Shown piece after piece: positions 48,710 to 58,653 of a DNA stretch of 64,000 nt. The stretch spans positions 62,001 through 126,000 of the forward strand of contig NZ_JAATOD010000002.1 of assembly GCF_014229645.1 (NCBI RefSeq), in the 5' to 3' direction. This stretch comes from Listeria swaminathanii. Lineage in GTDB: Bacteria > Bacillota > Bacilli > Lactobacillales > Listeriaceae. The notes below the pieces were generated by a model, which saw only the letters and a program-made list of their open reading frames with translations, was not told the DNA's origin and did not search any database. Every line of letters starts with the position of its first letter. Position 1 is the stretch's first letter. Made by a program: the position numbers and the translations under genes.

Positions 48710-49051
48710 CTATTCGTTATCGTCCAGCTTATTTCCAAAAACATGTTTTTCTAAGTTAGAAAGACGTTTTAGAATGTCAAAGTTGGTCGTTCCAGCTGGT
48801 TGTGCCGCTGCTTGGAAAGTTGGTGCAGGTTGTGTCGATGTTCTTAGTGGCGCGCTATCAAGTTCTTGTACAAGTCGAATATTTTCAGCTTGAAGAGCCT
48901 CGATTTCTTGCGTGAAAGTACTGTAATCTTTAATAACCATGTCTAAAAACTCATCAACATCTTCTGGACTATAACCACGAAGCCCAGTTTTAAATTCTTT
49001 TTCCAAAATTTCTTTACCTGTTAAGTGATACTCAAATTGTTCCGAAGTCAT
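48710..49051 (-). CDS. gpsB: Cell division/growth coordination protein GpsB (DivIVA family)
   Basis: Cytosolic coiled-coil adaptor that places class A PBPs at the septum and side wall. The 113-residue product has the DivIVA-type membrane-binding N-terminus with LTGKEILEKEFKTGLRGYSPEDVDEFLD, a coiled coil to about residue 65, a flexible linker and the C-terminal trimerising helix (FDILKRLSNLEKHVFGNKL). It is upstream of rnpB, a conserved Bacillales order. Its known partner in L. monocytogenes, PBP A1, is encoded here at 50974. Confidence 0.96.
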   Translation of the reverse strand: MTSEQFEYHLTGKEILEKEFKTGLRGYSPEDVDEFLDMVIKDYSTFTQEIEALQAENIRLVQELDSAPLRTSTQPAPTFQAAAQPAGTTNFDILKRLSNLEKHVFGNKLDDNE

Positions 49052-49182
49052 ATAACTCCACCTCTATCTCTATTCTTACGTATTTTTGTTCTAATCATAT
49101 ACTTACCCTTATTTTTTCAAATCTCACACCATTTGTCAATCTATTCGAGTATTTTTTTGTAAAAATACTATTTACTTCTATA

Positions 49183-49728
49183 TTAAAAGGTTTGATTCAT
49201 ATCCTCAACAACCTCTTGAAGCGCATAAAAATCAATGCATTCTAAAAAATAACTAGCTTGCTCTTTCGCTTGCATGGCACGATCATAAAAAAATTTCGGT
49301 GAGCCTTCTTTTTCTAAATCATACACAAGTAAGGCCCCGTCCGTATTATCGATAATAAAACCATCTCTTGCCGCAAATTGCGCCGGGCTCTCATAAGGAC
49401 GTTTCGTAATAAACGCATGATAGTCGGCTTTTTCTCGTACTTCGGTTGCCCATAACTGGTTTGCTTCGTTCCAATTAGCACTTTGTTTTTCAAAAGGCTC
49501 AAGAATAGCTAGCTTAATAGGATATTCTGCTTTTAAATCGGCCACCACTTCCCCTGCCCAAAGCTCAATCCCTAACTGTCCAGAAATAATCACCCATTCT
49601 AAGCCATCCTCCACAAGCGGGACTATATGACGCTTCATCGCTTCCTTAATAAAAACCGCTTCATCCGCATCCTTTTTAAAAATTCCCAGTTCAAAATTTT
49701 TGTATCCCGTTACTGCGATGGATTTCAC
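49183..49728 (-). CDS. ypsA: YpsA-family protein (DUF1273, SLOG fold)
   Basis: The 181-residue product belongs to the SLOG superfamily of nucleotide-derivative binding proteins; B. subtilis YpsA affects cell division and stress resistance, mechanism unresolved. Recognisable parts are the start AVTGYKNFELGIF, WVIISGQLGIELWAGEVV and the D-N-T-D region near 140. The GTG start overlaps the yppE stop (GTGA), so the two genes are translationally coupled. Confidence 0.9.
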   Translation of the reverse strand: MKSIAVTGYKNFELGIFKKDADEAVFIKEAMKRHIVPLVEDGLEWVIISGQLGIELWAGEVVADLKAEYPIKLAILEPFEKQSANWNEANQLWATEVREKADYHAFITKRPYESPAQFAARDGFIIDNTDGALLVYDLEKEGSPKFFYDRAMQAKEQASYFLECIDFYALQEVVEDMNQTF

Positions 49729-50090
49729 ATCAATTCCTCTTTTCTTTTTAAGAAATCTCTCACTCTTGTTAGTGTATACTTGGTAGACTGGTAGTGGTCC
49801 AGGAAATGTTTGTAAAAAGACTTTCCATTAAATGCACTTACTGCCGTCATTTGAACATTATCACAGGCTTGTCTTAATTGCAGTTCTCCTAAATAAGGAG
49901 GACGCTCTTTGTTTACCCATGGAATAGCTAATTCTAAAAACGCATCCGCGCTCTCCTTTGCTTCATCCACGAATGGCTTCATATCTTTATAAAAATCAAA
50001 CGGTTTTGCTTCTTCACGGTTACTTAAATATAGTTCCCAATTCTTTTCATTCTGAAGAAGTAATTTTTCCGTACGGGTTAAAAGTTCCAT
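49725..50090 (-). CDS. yppE: YppE-family protein (DUF1798)
   Basis: Function unknown. The 121-residue, all-helical product (LLLQNEKNWELYLSN, LQLRQACDNVQMTAVSAFNG) matches the small Bacillales YppE family. It overlaps ypsA by four bases and is divergent from recU, as in B. subtilis. Confidence 0.85.
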   Translation of the reverse strand: MELLTRTEKLLLQNEKNWELYLSNREEAKPFDFYKDMKPFVDEAKESADAFLELAIPWVNKERPPYLGELQLRQACDNVQMTAVSAFNGKSFYKHFLDHYQSTKYTLTRVRDFLKRKEELM

Positions 50091-50336
50091 TCTATCACTC
50101 TTTCCTTCACATTTTCAGATACTTCAAGCATAGCATAGGACAGAAAATCTTGCCTAAAATTAGATTATTAGTTAAAATATGGTAAAATAGACGAAGGTAC
50201 GTTCTATTTATGAGGTAGTTTCTTGCCAAAAAGAGCTATTTTGCATTTAATTCCTACTATCATTTTCATTTTTATTTGTTATAATAGATGATAGTCTAAA
50301 ATTCAGAATAGAATTTTTCTGATAGAGGTGAAAAAA

Positions 50337-50942
50337 ATGGCTATTGGTTACCCTAACGGCAAAAAGTATGCAGCGAGTCCCGAGGGTCTTCCTCCAAAAA
50401 AACGCAAAGCTCCTGTAACTTATGGTAAGCGCGGTATGTCTTTAGAAGATGACTTGAATGATACGATTGCGTATTATTTAACCCACGAAATTGCAGTCAT
50501 CCACAAAAAACCTACGCCTGTCCAAATTGTCAGTGTGGACTATCCAAAAAGAAGTAGTGCCAAAATTAAGGAAGCCTACTTCAAAACACCATCCACAACA
50601 GATTATAATGGTGTCTATAAAGGAAAATATGTTGATTTTGAAGCAAAAGAAACACAAAATACAACTTCTTTTCCATTGAGTAATTTTCACGATCACCAAA
50701 TGACACACATGGCAAACGTCTTAAAACAAGATGGTATTGTCTTTGTCATTATTGCATTCCAAAAACTCGGAGAAACTCATTTTATTCCCTTTGAGAAATT
50801 TTATCCGTTTTGGGAACGCATGTTGAGTGGTGGTAGAAAATCAGTCACTATAGCAGAAATACAAGATGTATCAGACCAAATTCCTTATGGTCTAAATCCA
50901 AGGCTTGACTTCTTGCAATCAATAGATAAATTATACTTCTAG
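50337..50942 (+). CDS. recU: Holliday junction resolvase RecU
   Basis: Cuts four-way DNA junctions in recombination and chromosome segregation. The 201-residue product has the nuclease acidic residues in [32 protein letters not shown] (the D-x-E-x-K type core) and the N-terminal [18 protein letters not shown] at 50328 overlaps the GAGGTG ribosome site; the ATG at 50337 gives the family start [11 protein letters not shown]. Followed 31 bases later by the class A PBP gene, the conserved recU-ponA pair. Confidence 0.95.
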   Translation: MAIGYPNGKKYAASPEGLPPKKRKAPVTYGKRGMSLEDDLNDTIAYYLTHEIAVIHKKPTPVQIVSVDYPKRSSAKIKEAYFKTPSTTDYNGVYKGKYVDFEAKETQNTTSFPLSNFHDHQMTHMANVLKQDGIVFVIIAFQKLGETHFIPFEKFYPFWERMLSGGRKSVTIAEIQDVSDQIPYGLNPRLDFLQSIDKLYF

Positions 50943-50973
50943 TCAAACCTTTTTTAAAGGAGAGAGATTTTTA

Positions 50974-53445
50974 ATGGCAGATAAACCGCAGACAAGATCT
51001 CAGTATCGCAAAAAACCAAATGGTAATTCTAAAAAGAAACCCCAAAAACGAGGAAAACGTGTTGTAACGAATATTTTCAAAACGATTTTCTTTGTGGGCT
51101 TATTTTTAACTTTCTTTGGTATTGCGGCTGGTGCAACTGTTTTTTACGATTATGCAAAGGACGCACCTAAACTGACCGACTCCAAACTGCGCGATCCACT
51201 TTCATCCAAGCTACTTGATAAGGATGGTAAAGTTTTCGCAGAAGTTGGAACCGAACGGCGGGAATATATTGAATACAAAGATATACCTGAAACTCTAAAA
51301 AATGCAATTCTAACAACAGAAGATGCGCGTTTTTATGAACATGATGGCATTGACCCTATTCGACTTGGTGGAGCAGTAATCGCCAATGTTACAGATGGTT
51401 TTGGTGCAGAAGGCGCAAGTACCCTTTCCCAACAAATCATCAAGATGTCTTACTTAGACTACACAAACAAAACACTTGCTAGAAAAGCACAAGAAGCATG
51501 GTTAGCCCTTCAATTAGAAGAAAAATATAGCAAAAATGATATTCTCGAAATTTATGTGAATAAAGTCTATATGTCTGACCGTGTCCATGGTATGCAAACA
51601 GCTGCCGAACATTATTTCGGTAAAAATGTGAAAGACCTTACGTTAGCTGAAACAGCGCTACTTGCTGGTATGCCACAAAGCCCGAACAACTACAACCCTT
51701 ACGACCATCCAGAAGCAGCTAAAAAACGTCGTGATCAAGTATTAACGAATATGTATACACATGATAAAATCACGAAAGACGAAATGACAGCTGCACAAAA
51801 ATCACCAATTTCAACTGGACTTCGCTCGAAAAAAGATCGTGAAGATAAAATTTACAAATACGATTCTTACGTAACACAAGTTTTAAGCGAAATTCCAAAA
51901 GAATATGATGTTTATCGTGATGGGTTAACTATTTACACAGCACTTGACCGTGATGCCCAAGAGTACACGGAAAAAATGCTTAATACAAACGAAATTGTTA
52001 ACTTCACTGATGATGAAATGCAAGCTGGTATTGTTCTTCAAGATACAAAAACCGGCCGTGTTCAAGCAATCGGTGGCGGACGTAATCAAAAAGTAACACG
52101 TGGCTACAACTACGCAACACAAGTAAAACGTTCAGTTGGGTCAACGATGAAACCGATTGCCGATTATGGTCCTGCTTTTGAATATTTAGATTGGTCCACT
52201 GCCCATATTTTAGAGGATGAACCATATACGTATTCTGGTGGAACTCCTATTAATAACTGGGATTTCGGTTATAAAGGACCAATTTCAGTAAGACAAGCGC
52301 TTTATCAATCAAGAAATATTCCAGCCCTAAAAACACTTCAAGCTGTTGGATTAGATAAATCCGAGCAATTTGTTAATAAGTTGGGTATTACTTATGATAA
52401 AGGCCAAAACGTAGAATCTAATGCAATCGGAGCAAACAGTTCCAACCCAATGCAAATGGCTGGTGCCTATGCTGCTTTCGGTAACAAAGGAATTTACAAT
52501 ACACCACATACCGTTACAAAAATTGTTTTATCGGATGGACAAACAGAAATTGACACAGAGCCGAAAAGTACTGTTGCAATGAAAGAATCAACAGCTTATA
52601 TGGTTTCCGATGTGCTTAAAGACGTTCTTACTATCGGAACAGGTACATCAGCAGCCGTACCAGGTGTTCCTGCTGCTGGTAAAACAGGTACAACAAATAT
52701 CCCACCTGAATTCACTTCGAAGTACTACTATCCTAGTGGTGCTGCTCGTGACTCATGGTTTGCTGGATATACAACGAATTATTCGATCGCCGTATGGACT
52801 GGTTATGATGATAAGCAAAAATATGTATCTGCGAGCGAACAAAAAATTGCCCAACGCATGTTTAGTAAGTTAATGGCTCATGCCTCTGCTGGTAAAACTA
52901 CCTCAGACTTCAAAATGCCAAGCAATGTTGTTTCCGTTCCAATCCTAAAAGGTAGTAACCCAATCGCCCGCGCTGCAGAAGGCACAGCGAGCGACTTAGT
53001 AAGCTACGAGTTGTTCTTATCCGGAACTGCTCCAACGAAAACAGCTTCTACTCCAGAAGACGAGAAGAAGAAAAAAGAAGAAGAAGCTAAGAAAAAAGCG
53101 GAAGAAGAGAAAAAGAAAACCGAGGAAGAGAAGAAGAAAGAAGAAGAAGCTAAGAAAAAAGCAGAGGAAGAGAAAAAGGCTGAAGAAGCCAAAAATCTTA
53201 CTGCCCCTGCCGGCTTGAGGGCAAGCTATAATGCTACCTCTAAGCAAATCAATGTTTCTTGGTCAGCAGTAACTGGCGCAACCTATGAAGTAACTGTCAA
53301 TGGTTCAACAACTACTGTATCTTCTACCTCCGTTTCTGTAAGTGGTGGCAATCCAGGTGACACAGTTTCCATTAATGTCGTCGCCGTAAAAGATGGCAAG
53401 AAAAGCCCCGCCGCCTCGACTAGCGTCCAAATTCCAGATAGTTAA
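50974..53445 (+). CDS. pbpA: Penicillin-binding protein 1A (class A: glycosyltransferase and transpeptidase)
   Basis: Polymerises and crosslinks peptidoglycan. In the 823-residue product a basic cytoplasmic tail and one membrane helix (about 34-56) are followed by the GT51 domain (EDARFYEHDG, catalytic Glu116; GASTLSQQ). The transpeptidase has STMK (Ser390), SRN near 449 and KTGTT near 569. A Lys/Glu-rich linker (about 690-735) with a repeated unit leads to a C-terminal Fn3-like domain (LTAPAGLRASYNATSKQINV). It corresponds to L. monocytogenes PBP A1 (lmo1892), the partner of GpsB. Confidence 0.95.
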   Translation: MADKPQTRSQYRKKPNGNSKKKPQKRGKRVVTNIFKTIFFVGLFLTFFGIAAGATVFYDYAKDAPKLTDSKLRDPLSSKLLDKDGKVFAEVGTERREYIEYKDIPETLKNAILTTEDARFYEHDGIDPIRLGGAVIANVTDGFGAEGASTLSQQIIKMSYLDYTNKTLARKAQEAWLALQLEEKYSKNDILEIYVNKVYMSDRVHGMQTAAEHYFGKNVKDLTLAETALLAGMPQSPNNYNPYDHPEAAKKRRDQVLTNMYTHDKITKDEMTAAQKSPISTGLRSKKDREDKIYKYDSYVTQVLSEIPKEYDVYRDGLTIYTALDRDAQEYTEKMLNTNEIVNFTDDEMQAGIVLQDTKTGRVQAIGGGRNQKVTRGYNYATQVKRSVGSTMKPIADYGPAFEYLDWSTAHILEDEPYTYSGGTPINNWDFGYKGPISVRQALYQSRNIPALKTLQAVGLDKSEQFVNKLGITYDKGQNVESNAIGANSSNPMQMAGAYAAFGNKGIYNTPHTVTKIVLSDGQTEIDTEPKSTVAMKESTAYMVSDVLKDVLTIGTGTSAAVPGVPAAGKTGTTNIPPEFTSKYYYPSGAARDSWFAGYTTNYSIAVWTGYDDKQKYVSASEQKIAQRMFSKLMAHASAGKTTSDFKMPSNVVSVPILKGSNPIARAAEGTASDLVSYELFLSGTAPTKTASTPEDEKKKKEEEAKKKAEEEKKKTEEEKKKEEEAKKKAEEEKKAEEAKNLTAPAGLRASYNATSKQINVSWSAVTGATYEVTVNGSTTTVSSTSVSVSGGNPGDTVSINVVAVKDGKKSPAASTSVQIPDS
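53077..53178 (+). repeat. Direct repeat coding for the Lys/Glu-rich PBP linker
   Basis: A 39-base unit at 53077-53115 (GAAGAAGAAGCTAAG..., encoding EEEAKKKAEEEKK) recurs at 53140-53178 with two synonymous changes. The period is 63 bases (21 codons) and the space between is also AAG/GAA-rich. Repeat number could vary between strains without shifting the frame. Confidence 0.85.
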
Positions 53446-53450
53446 TAGTA

Positions 53451-53490
53451 AAAGAGCGGAAGATGAGTCAAATCATCTTCCGCTCTTTTT
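53451..53490. terminator. Bidirectional terminator between pbpA and ypoC
   Basis: AGAGCGGAAGATGA (53453-53466) and TCATCTTCCGCTCT (53473-53486) form a perfect fourteen-pair stem with a six-base loop, followed by TTTTTATT on the plus strand and lying between convergent stops. Confidence 0.94.
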
Positions 53491-53491
53491 A

Positions 53492-53980
53492 TTATCTTTT
53501 CGCAATCAGTTTACGTTGTTCTAACATTAATTCATTTAATTGCCGGAAACCTAAAAATGTATTTCCTCGTTTTAACACATACTCTAATCGTTCCTCTAAA
53601 TTGAGTGGTTTAGTTTCTAGTGTTTTCACTTGTTCCATCAAATTATCTAGTTGCACCGGTCGATGATTGCTCCAGAATAAAATAGATAAAAAAATACCCA
53701 GCGCATCTCTGACAGTTACAGGAGATGGCTTTTGATGCACTTTTAAATCTGCTTCCATACTTTCTGCCAAATTGGTCATATGTTTCGCCAATTTCCGACA
53801 CGCCCGCTCTGTTTCATTTTTCCACGGAAGCACTCCCCCACCTTTTGTAAAAAACTGCTGTTCTTGCCAAAAAGGTAAGCCGCTTACGTAAATCGATTCG
53901 GGATCGTATTCTTCTAAAATAACATCTGGAGCAGGAAAATCCGGATGCGTCAATTCCACTGCATACTTAAATTCAGCCAT
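53492..53980 (-). CDS. ypoC: YpoC-like protein
   Basis: Function unknown. The 162-residue product has an N-terminal part with GLPFWQEQQFFTKGGGVLPW and a helical C-terminal part (RLEYVLKRGNTFLGFRQLNELMLEQ). Position after nth and beside the PBP gene matches ypoC of B. subtilis. A TTG one codon earlier is possible, but ATG 53980 after GAGGGG is preferred. It overlaps nth by eight bases. Confidence 0.8.
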   Translation of the reverse strand: MAEFKYAVELTHPDFPAPDVILEEYDPESIYVSGLPFWQEQQFFTKGGGVLPWKNETERACRKLAKHMTNLAESMEADLKVHQKPSPVTVRDALGIFLSILFWSNHRPVQLDNLMEQVKTLETKPLNLEERLEYVLKRGNTFLGFRQLNELMLEQRKLIAKR

Positions 53981-54632
53981 CAAATCCCCTCACTTTCGCT
54001 TGTTTTTTACCTTCTCTACACAAATAAAGTAAAGGGCATGTAGGACATTCTGGGTTTCTTGCTTTACAATGATATCTCCCAAAGAAAATCATGTAGTGAT
54101 GCGCATCTGACCAGAGCTCTTCTGGTAGTTTTCGTTTCAACGTTTCTTCTACTTCAACGACAGAGTCTTTCCATCTACAAATTCCCAGCCGTTTACTAAT
54201 ACGTTCCACATGCGTATCTACAGCAATCGCTGGAACACCAAAACCAACCGACAAAACAACATTGGCCGTTTTTCTGCCAACACCAGGAAGGCTCTCTAGT
54301 TCTGCATGTGTCCTTGGTACTTCACCGTTAAATTCTGTTAAAATTTTCTCAGATAGACCTTGGATATTTTTGGCTTTGTTTCGATATAAACCAATGGAAC
54401 GAATATCATCCATTAACTCTTCTAGTGGAACAGCTAAATAGTCTTCGGGAGAATGGTATTTTTCAAAAAGAGAGGCAGTTACACGATTTACTAAAACATC
54501 TGTACACTGCGCGGATAACACAACAGCCACCAGCAATTCAAACGTATTTTTATGAATGAGTTCACAGTGTGCTGCCGGGAACATTTTTGCCATTTCTTCT
54601 ATGCATAATACAGTTTGTTTATTTGATAACAA
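53973..54632 (-). CDS. nth: Endonuclease III (DNA glycosylase/AP lyase)
   Basis: Removes oxidised pyrimidines and nicks the resulting abasic site. The 219-residue product has the helix-hairpin-helix LPGVGRKTANVVLS with catalytic Lys, the catalytic Asp in VDTHVERISKRLG and the [4Fe-4S] ligands C-x6-C-x2-C-x5-C (CKARNPECPTCPLLYLC). The frame opens at 54662 without a ribosome site. The TTG at 54632 follows AAAGGGTGA and aligns with the B. subtilis N-terminus (MLSNKQTVLC). It begins ten bases after dnaD. Confidence 0.93.
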   Translation of the reverse strand: MLSNKQTVLCIEEMAKMFPAAHCELIHKNTFELLVAVVLSAQCTDVLVNRVTASLFEKYHSPEDYLAVPLEELMDDIRSIGLYRNKAKNIQGLSEKILTEFNGEVPRTHAELESLPGVGRKTANVVLSVGFGVPAIAVDTHVERISKRLGICRWKDSVVEVEETLKRKLPEELWSDAHHYMIFFGRYHCKARNPECPTCPLLYLCREGKKQAKVRGFDG

Positions 54633-54642
54633 TTTGTCTACG

Positions 54643-55362
54643 TCACCCTTTTCTTTTTTCAAGCCAGTCGTATAACGGAATCGAGCCTGCGCTTTTTTTT
54701 ACTTCACTTTGATTAATCGTTTGGCTTGTGCGGCCATTTTGATGAAATTCTTCGGCTACTCGCTTGGCATCTTCAATTGTTTTAACGCCTTGTTTTGACC
54801 AGTTAAGAAGAATACGATCAATATATCGGAAATTTAATTTTTGAGAAATAACAGCTTCTTTTAGTGCTTCTTTAATTAAATCTGGGCTGGTTCGATCTTG
54901 CTCTACCCATGCGGATAACATTTCTGCTTCCATTGGAGAAAGAGGTCTGCCGAATTCTGCTTCAAATAGACTATATAAATTAGTTTGTTTCTCTATTTGC
55001 TTTTCTTGTCTAGAATCTGCTTCTTGGTTCTCGTACAAAGCGACTAATTTACCCCAAAGTGGCGCTAAATTATATTGTTCTGAAATCATTCGCGAATTAT
55101 CTTGGCTTTGTTCGATGGCAATCATTCCTTTTTTGAGGAGCGAATCCATCGTTTTAATGGTTTCCTCGAGCGAAAGTGTGGTTCTCGTTGTTAACATTTC
55201 CATTGAAGGGAAAAATTCTGCTTCTGCTGCAAAGGATTGTATTTGAAGTAAAAGTACCAGTTCTATTTCGTTTAAGCCGATGGTTGGATAGTTTTTCACT
55301 AGTACTTGAGGCAATGTTACTTGCCCTTCTGCCATCCATTTTTCAAGAATTTTTGGATTCAT
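54643..55362 (-). CDS. dnaD: DNA replication initiation protein DnaD
   Basis: Primosomal protein that remodels DNA and helps load the replicative helicase at oriC and stalled forks. The 239-residue product has an N-terminal winged helix (about 15-100) and the C-terminal DnaB_2 domain with FEAEFGRPLSPMEAEMLSAW and NFRYIDRILLNWSKQGVKT, which ends in the YxxxIxxxW motif. ATG 55362 after GAGGTG is preferred to the GTG nine bases upstream. Confidence 0.94.
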   Translation of the reverse strand: MNPKILEKWMAEGQVTLPQVLVKNYPTIGLNEIELVLLLQIQSFAAEAEFFPSMEMLTTRTTLSLEETIKTMDSLLKKGMIAIEQSQDNSRMISEQYNLAPLWGKLVALYENQEADSRQEKQIEKQTNLYSLFEAEFGRPLSPMEAEMLSAWVEQDRTSPDLIKEALKEAVISQKLNFRYIDRILLNWSKQGVKTIEDAKRVAEEFHQNGRTSQTINQSEVKKSAGSIPLYDWLEKRKG

Positions 55363-55476
55363 TTTAAACACCTCACTACAAAATTATAACATGGTTTTCG
55401 AGGGAAAAATATAAAAGTGCGGATAAAATCATGAAATCAACTGGAAAAGATTATTTTCAACGTAAAAAACGACACA

Positions 55477-55513
55477 AAAAAAGTGAAGCCAGTAATCGGC
55501 CTCACTTTTATTT
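55477..55513 (-). terminator. Terminator after asnS
   Basis: AAAGTGAGGCC and GGCTTCACTTT pair (one G-U) around GATTACT, followed by TTTTG on the minus strand; it lies directly behind the asnS stop and ahead of dnaD. Confidence 0.85.
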
Positions 55514-55514
55514 C

Positions 55515-56807
55515 TTATGGGTATAAACGATTTAGTAAACGTGGGAATGGAATGGTTTCGCGAACATGTTCTGTTCCGGAAATCCAAGCAACTGTACGTT
55601 CTAAGCCAAGCCCAAAACCGGAATGCGGCACAGAACCGTAACGAGCTAAATCAAGGTACCAGCTGTATGCTTCTTGGTCTAAGTCGAAATCTTCCATTCT
55701 AGCTTGAAGTGTTTCTAAGTCATGAATACGTTCGGATCCACCGATAATTTCTCCGTAACCTTCTGGAGCAATCATATCTGCACATAAAACAACTTGATCG
55801 TTTTCTGGATCTTCTGGCATATAAAATGGTTTAATTGCTTTTGGATAATGTGTAATGAAAACTGGTTTTTCGAAGCTGTCCGCAATCGCTGTTTCATGCG
55901 GTGCCCCAAAATCGTCTCCCCAAACAATATCATCAAAGCCTAACTCGTGTAAACGTTCGATTGCTTCTGTATACGTAATACGTGGGAAAGGTGCAACCAT
56001 TTTTTCTAAATGACTAACATCACGTCCAAGGCGATCTAGTTCTAAGCGACAGTTATCAAGTACTGCTTTTACTAAGAAAGCCACATAGTTTTCTTGTACT
56101 TGTAAGCTATCTTCTAATTTGTAAAACGCCATTTCTGGTTCAATCATCCAGAACTCAATTAAGTGACGGCGTGTTTTTGATTTTTCAGCACGGAAAGTTG
56201 GGCCGAATGAGAATACTTTTCCGAAAGCCATTGCTGCAGCTTCCATGTATAATTGACCACTTTGAGAAAGGAACGCATCTTCTTCAAAATATTTCGTATG
56301 GAAAAGTTCAGTTGTTCCTTCTGGTGCACTACCAGTCAAGATTGGCGGATCGATTTTTAAGAATCCTTCTTGATTGAAAAACTCATAGCTAGCGCGGATA
56401 ATTTCATTACGAATTTTCATAATCGCGTGTTGGCGGTTAGAACGTAACCATAAATGACGGTGATCCATTAAAAATTCTGTACCATGCTCTTTCGGAGTGA
56501 TTGGATAATCATGCGATTCGCTAATCACTTCTACACCTGATACAGCCATTTCATAACCAAACGGGGAACGTGTATCTTCATTGATTGTTCCTGTTACAAA
56601 TAGGCTTGTTTCTTGTGTTAATGCTTTGGCAGTAGCGAAAATATCATCGCCAACTTCTGCTTTTACGACAACGCCTTGCATAAATCCTGTTCCATCACGT
56701 AATTGCAAGAAAGCAATTTTACCACTTGAACGCTTATTCGCAAGCCATGCTCCAATTGTTACTTCTTTTCCGACAAATTCGGATGCTTGATTGATTGTAA
56801 TTTTCAC
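55515..56807 (-). CDS. asnS: Asparaginyl-tRNA synthetase
   Basis: Class IIb synthetase that charges tRNA-Asn. The 430-residue product has an N-terminal OB fold (about 15-100; [20 protein letters not shown]) and the class II core with [21 protein letters not shown] (motif 2) and [15 protein letters not shown] (motif 3). The start is a GTG after GGGAGTG. It lies 13 bases after aspB. Confidence 0.96.
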   Translation of the reverse strand: MKITINQASEFVGKEVTIGAWLANKRSSGKIAFLQLRDGTGFMQGVVVKAEVGDDIFATAKALTQETSLFVTGTINEDTRSPFGYEMAVSGVEVISESHDYPITPKEHGTEFLMDHRHLWLRSNRQHAIMKIRNEIIRASYEFFNQEGFLKIDPPILTGSAPEGTTELFHTKYFEEDAFLSQSGQLYMEAAAMAFGKVFSFGPTFRAEKSKTRRHLIEFWMIEPEMAFYKLEDSLQVQENYVAFLVKAVLDNCRLELDRLGRDVSHLEKMVAPFPRITYTEAIERLHELGFDDIVWGDDFGAPHETAIADSFEKPVFITHYPKAIKPFYMPEDPENDQVVLCADMIAPEGYGEIIGGSERIHDLETLQARMEDFDLDQEAYSWYLDLARYGSVPHSGFGLGLERTVAWISGTEHVRETIPFPRLLNRLYP

Positions 56808-56820
56808 TTGTCTACACTCC

Positions 56821-58002
56821 CTAATTCATAAAACTTTTAATTCGATTTATAGCTTCTTGGAATAAGTCTGGATTTGTTGCATAAGAAAGGCGTATATAAT
56901 CGGGCATTCCGAATCCTGAGCCTGGAATGACTGCGACTTTCGCTTCTTCTAAAAGAGCTGCTACAAAAGCATCTACATCCTGAAAACCTTTTTTATGTGC
57001 CGCTTCTTTTACTTCGATAAAGAAATAAAAGGCGCCATCTGGTTTTTTGGGTTTAAATCCTGGAATGCTGTTTAGTTCTGGATAAAAGCGTTCCATGCGT
57101 TCTTCAAAAGCTTTGTACATTGTTTCTGGAACATCTTGGCTACCAACATAAGCTTCAAGTGCCGCGTACTGGGCATTGGCTGTTGGGTTACTTGTTAAAT
57201 GATCCGCCAGTTTGCTCATTCCAGCAATGATTTCTTTATTTGCAGCTGCGTAACCAATACGCCAACCAGTCATGGAATAGGCTTTAGATACGCCATTAAT
57301 GACAATTGTTAGGTCGTATAAACGATCACTTAGGCTCGCAATTGAGACTAAATCAGCTTTGTTTCCATAGTACAATTTCTCGTATATTTCATCTGATAAA
57401 ATGTAAATCTGATGTTTTTCAGCAACTTCACCAATTGCGATTAGTTCTTCTTTTGTATAGCACATACCAGAAGGATTATTCGGTGAGTTTAAAACAATTG
57501 CTTTTGTTTTTTCGGTAATTGCTTGTTCAAAATTTGCTGCTGAAATTTTGAAATCTGCATCAAAACCAGTTTCTACAAAAACAGGAATTCCGCCCGCTAA
57601 TTTTACTTGTTCTGGATAAGTTACCCAATATGGAACAGGAATAATGACTTCATCGCCTGGATCTAAAATCGTTTGAAACGCAGAATAGAGTACATGTTTA
57701 GCTCCTGTTCCTACGAAAATTTGGTTCGTTTCATAGTTTAAGAACTGATCTTTTTTGAGCTTATCGACAATTGCTTGTTTTAGCTCGATGATTCCACTGG
57801 AAGGCGTATATTTGGTGAATCCTTTATTCATGGACTCAATTGCTGCATCGATAATATTTTGCGGCGTATTAAAATCTGGTTCCCCAGCGCCTAATCCGAT
57901 AACATCAATTCCTTCTTGTTTCATTTGTTTTGCTTTAGCCGTAATCGCGAGTGTTGGCGACGGGGCTACTCCTTTGACACGTTTTGATAAAGGTAAGTCC
58001 AT
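56821..58002 (-). CDS. aspB: Aspartate aminotransferase (class I PLP enzyme)
   Basis: Transfers the amino group between aspartate/oxaloacetate and glutamate/2-oxoglutarate. The 393-residue product has [11 protein letters not shown], the Asp-x-x-Tyr region ([11 protein letters not shown]), the PLP-binding Lys in [16 protein letters not shown] and the substrate Arg in YIRLSYA near the C-terminus. It is of the AspB Ib subgroup. The start follows GGAGGGAA. The aspB-asnS neighbourhood is conserved in Bacillales. Confidence 0.93.
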   Translation of the reverse strand: MDLPLSKRVKGVAPSPTLAITAKAKQMKQEGIDVIGLGAGEPDFNTPQNIIDAAIESMNKGFTKYTPSSGIIELKQAIVDKLKKDQFLNYETNQIFVGTGAKHVLYSAFQTILDPGDEVIIPVPYWVTYPEQVKLAGGIPVFVETGFDADFKISAANFEQAITEKTKAIVLNSPNNPSGMCYTKEELIAIGEVAEKHQIYILSDEIYEKLYYGNKADLVSIASLSDRLYDLTIVINGVSKAYSMTGWRIGYAAANKEIIAGMSKLADHLTSNPTANAQYAALEAYVGSQDVPETMYKAFEERMERFYPELNSIPGFKPKKPDGAFYFFIEVKEAAHKKGFQDVDAFVAALLEEAKVAVIPGSGFGMPDYIRLSYATNPDLFQEAINRIKSFMN

Positions 58003-58024
58003 TCTATTCCCTCCTCCAATTTAG

Positions 58025-58546
58025 TTACAAGTTTTCAATTTCTCTGTACCATTCACCTGTTTCAAAGTTAATGTCAAAGTAGTTTAGCTTGTCATTCTTA
58101 TCTAAGTAGGCAACTTCCCAAATCGGTGTTTCTTTTTCCATGCCTAAGTTCACATGTAAAATTTTCTTTGGGTTCTTTTCTTTGGTTACTTTGTCGCGTG
58201 CTTGCTGTTCTGTGATGCCATCAGATGCGAACTTAACATATACTTTGTCGGATTTCTTCTTCGGAACCCAGACGATGATATTCTTATTCTCACTGTTCTT
58301 GCCAGTTAATACGTAATACACTTCTTTTGGACCATTGTACAGATAAAATTGATCTGTTGTCTTTAAGTCGACTTGGCCGCTTATTCGATCTAAGGCTTCG
58401 GTTTCTGCACTGGTTACAGGTTTTTCTGCCGTTCTAAAGTACAGAAAAGCCAACACGATAAGCACAATAATTATGCCGAGAATAATCGCTATCCATTTGC
58501 CAATCTTACGCTTAGGTTTTCTATTTCGCAAAATTATCTCGCTCAT
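58025..58546 (-). CDS. ypmB: YpmB-like membrane-anchored protein with PepSY-type domain
   Basis: Function unknown. The product has a basic N-terminus, one membrane helix (about 15-38) and an extracytoplasmic region with two PepSY-like repeats (DGITEQQARDKVTKEKNPKKILHVNLGMEKETPIWEVAYLD and WY near the end). The frame opens at 58609; neither that ATG nor the one at 58546 (173 residues) has a strong ribosome site, so the start is uncertain. Position between dinG and aspB matches B. subtilis ypmB. Confidence 0.78.
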   Translation of the reverse strand: MSEIILRNRKPKRKIGKWIAIILGIIIVLIVLAFLYFRTAEKPVTSAETEALDRISGQVDLKTTDQFYLYNGPKEVYYVLTGKNSENKNIIVWVPKKKSDKVYVKFASDGITEQQARDKVTKEKNPKKILHVNLGMEKETPIWEVAYLDKNDKLNYFDINFETGEWYREIENL

Positions 58547-58653
58547 TTCTATTTCTAAATTACCGAAACTAGTCCGGCGATATGCATTTTCATTTTCGCA
58601 TAGATACATTATAGCAATAGCCGCCTAAGATTTGAAGTCATATCAGGAAAAAT

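Noticed and set aside
53004..53247. Minus-strand open frames rich in Phe, Leu and Ser opposite the PBP linker
   Set aside because: They are the complement of AAG/GAA codon repeats and have no coding evidence.
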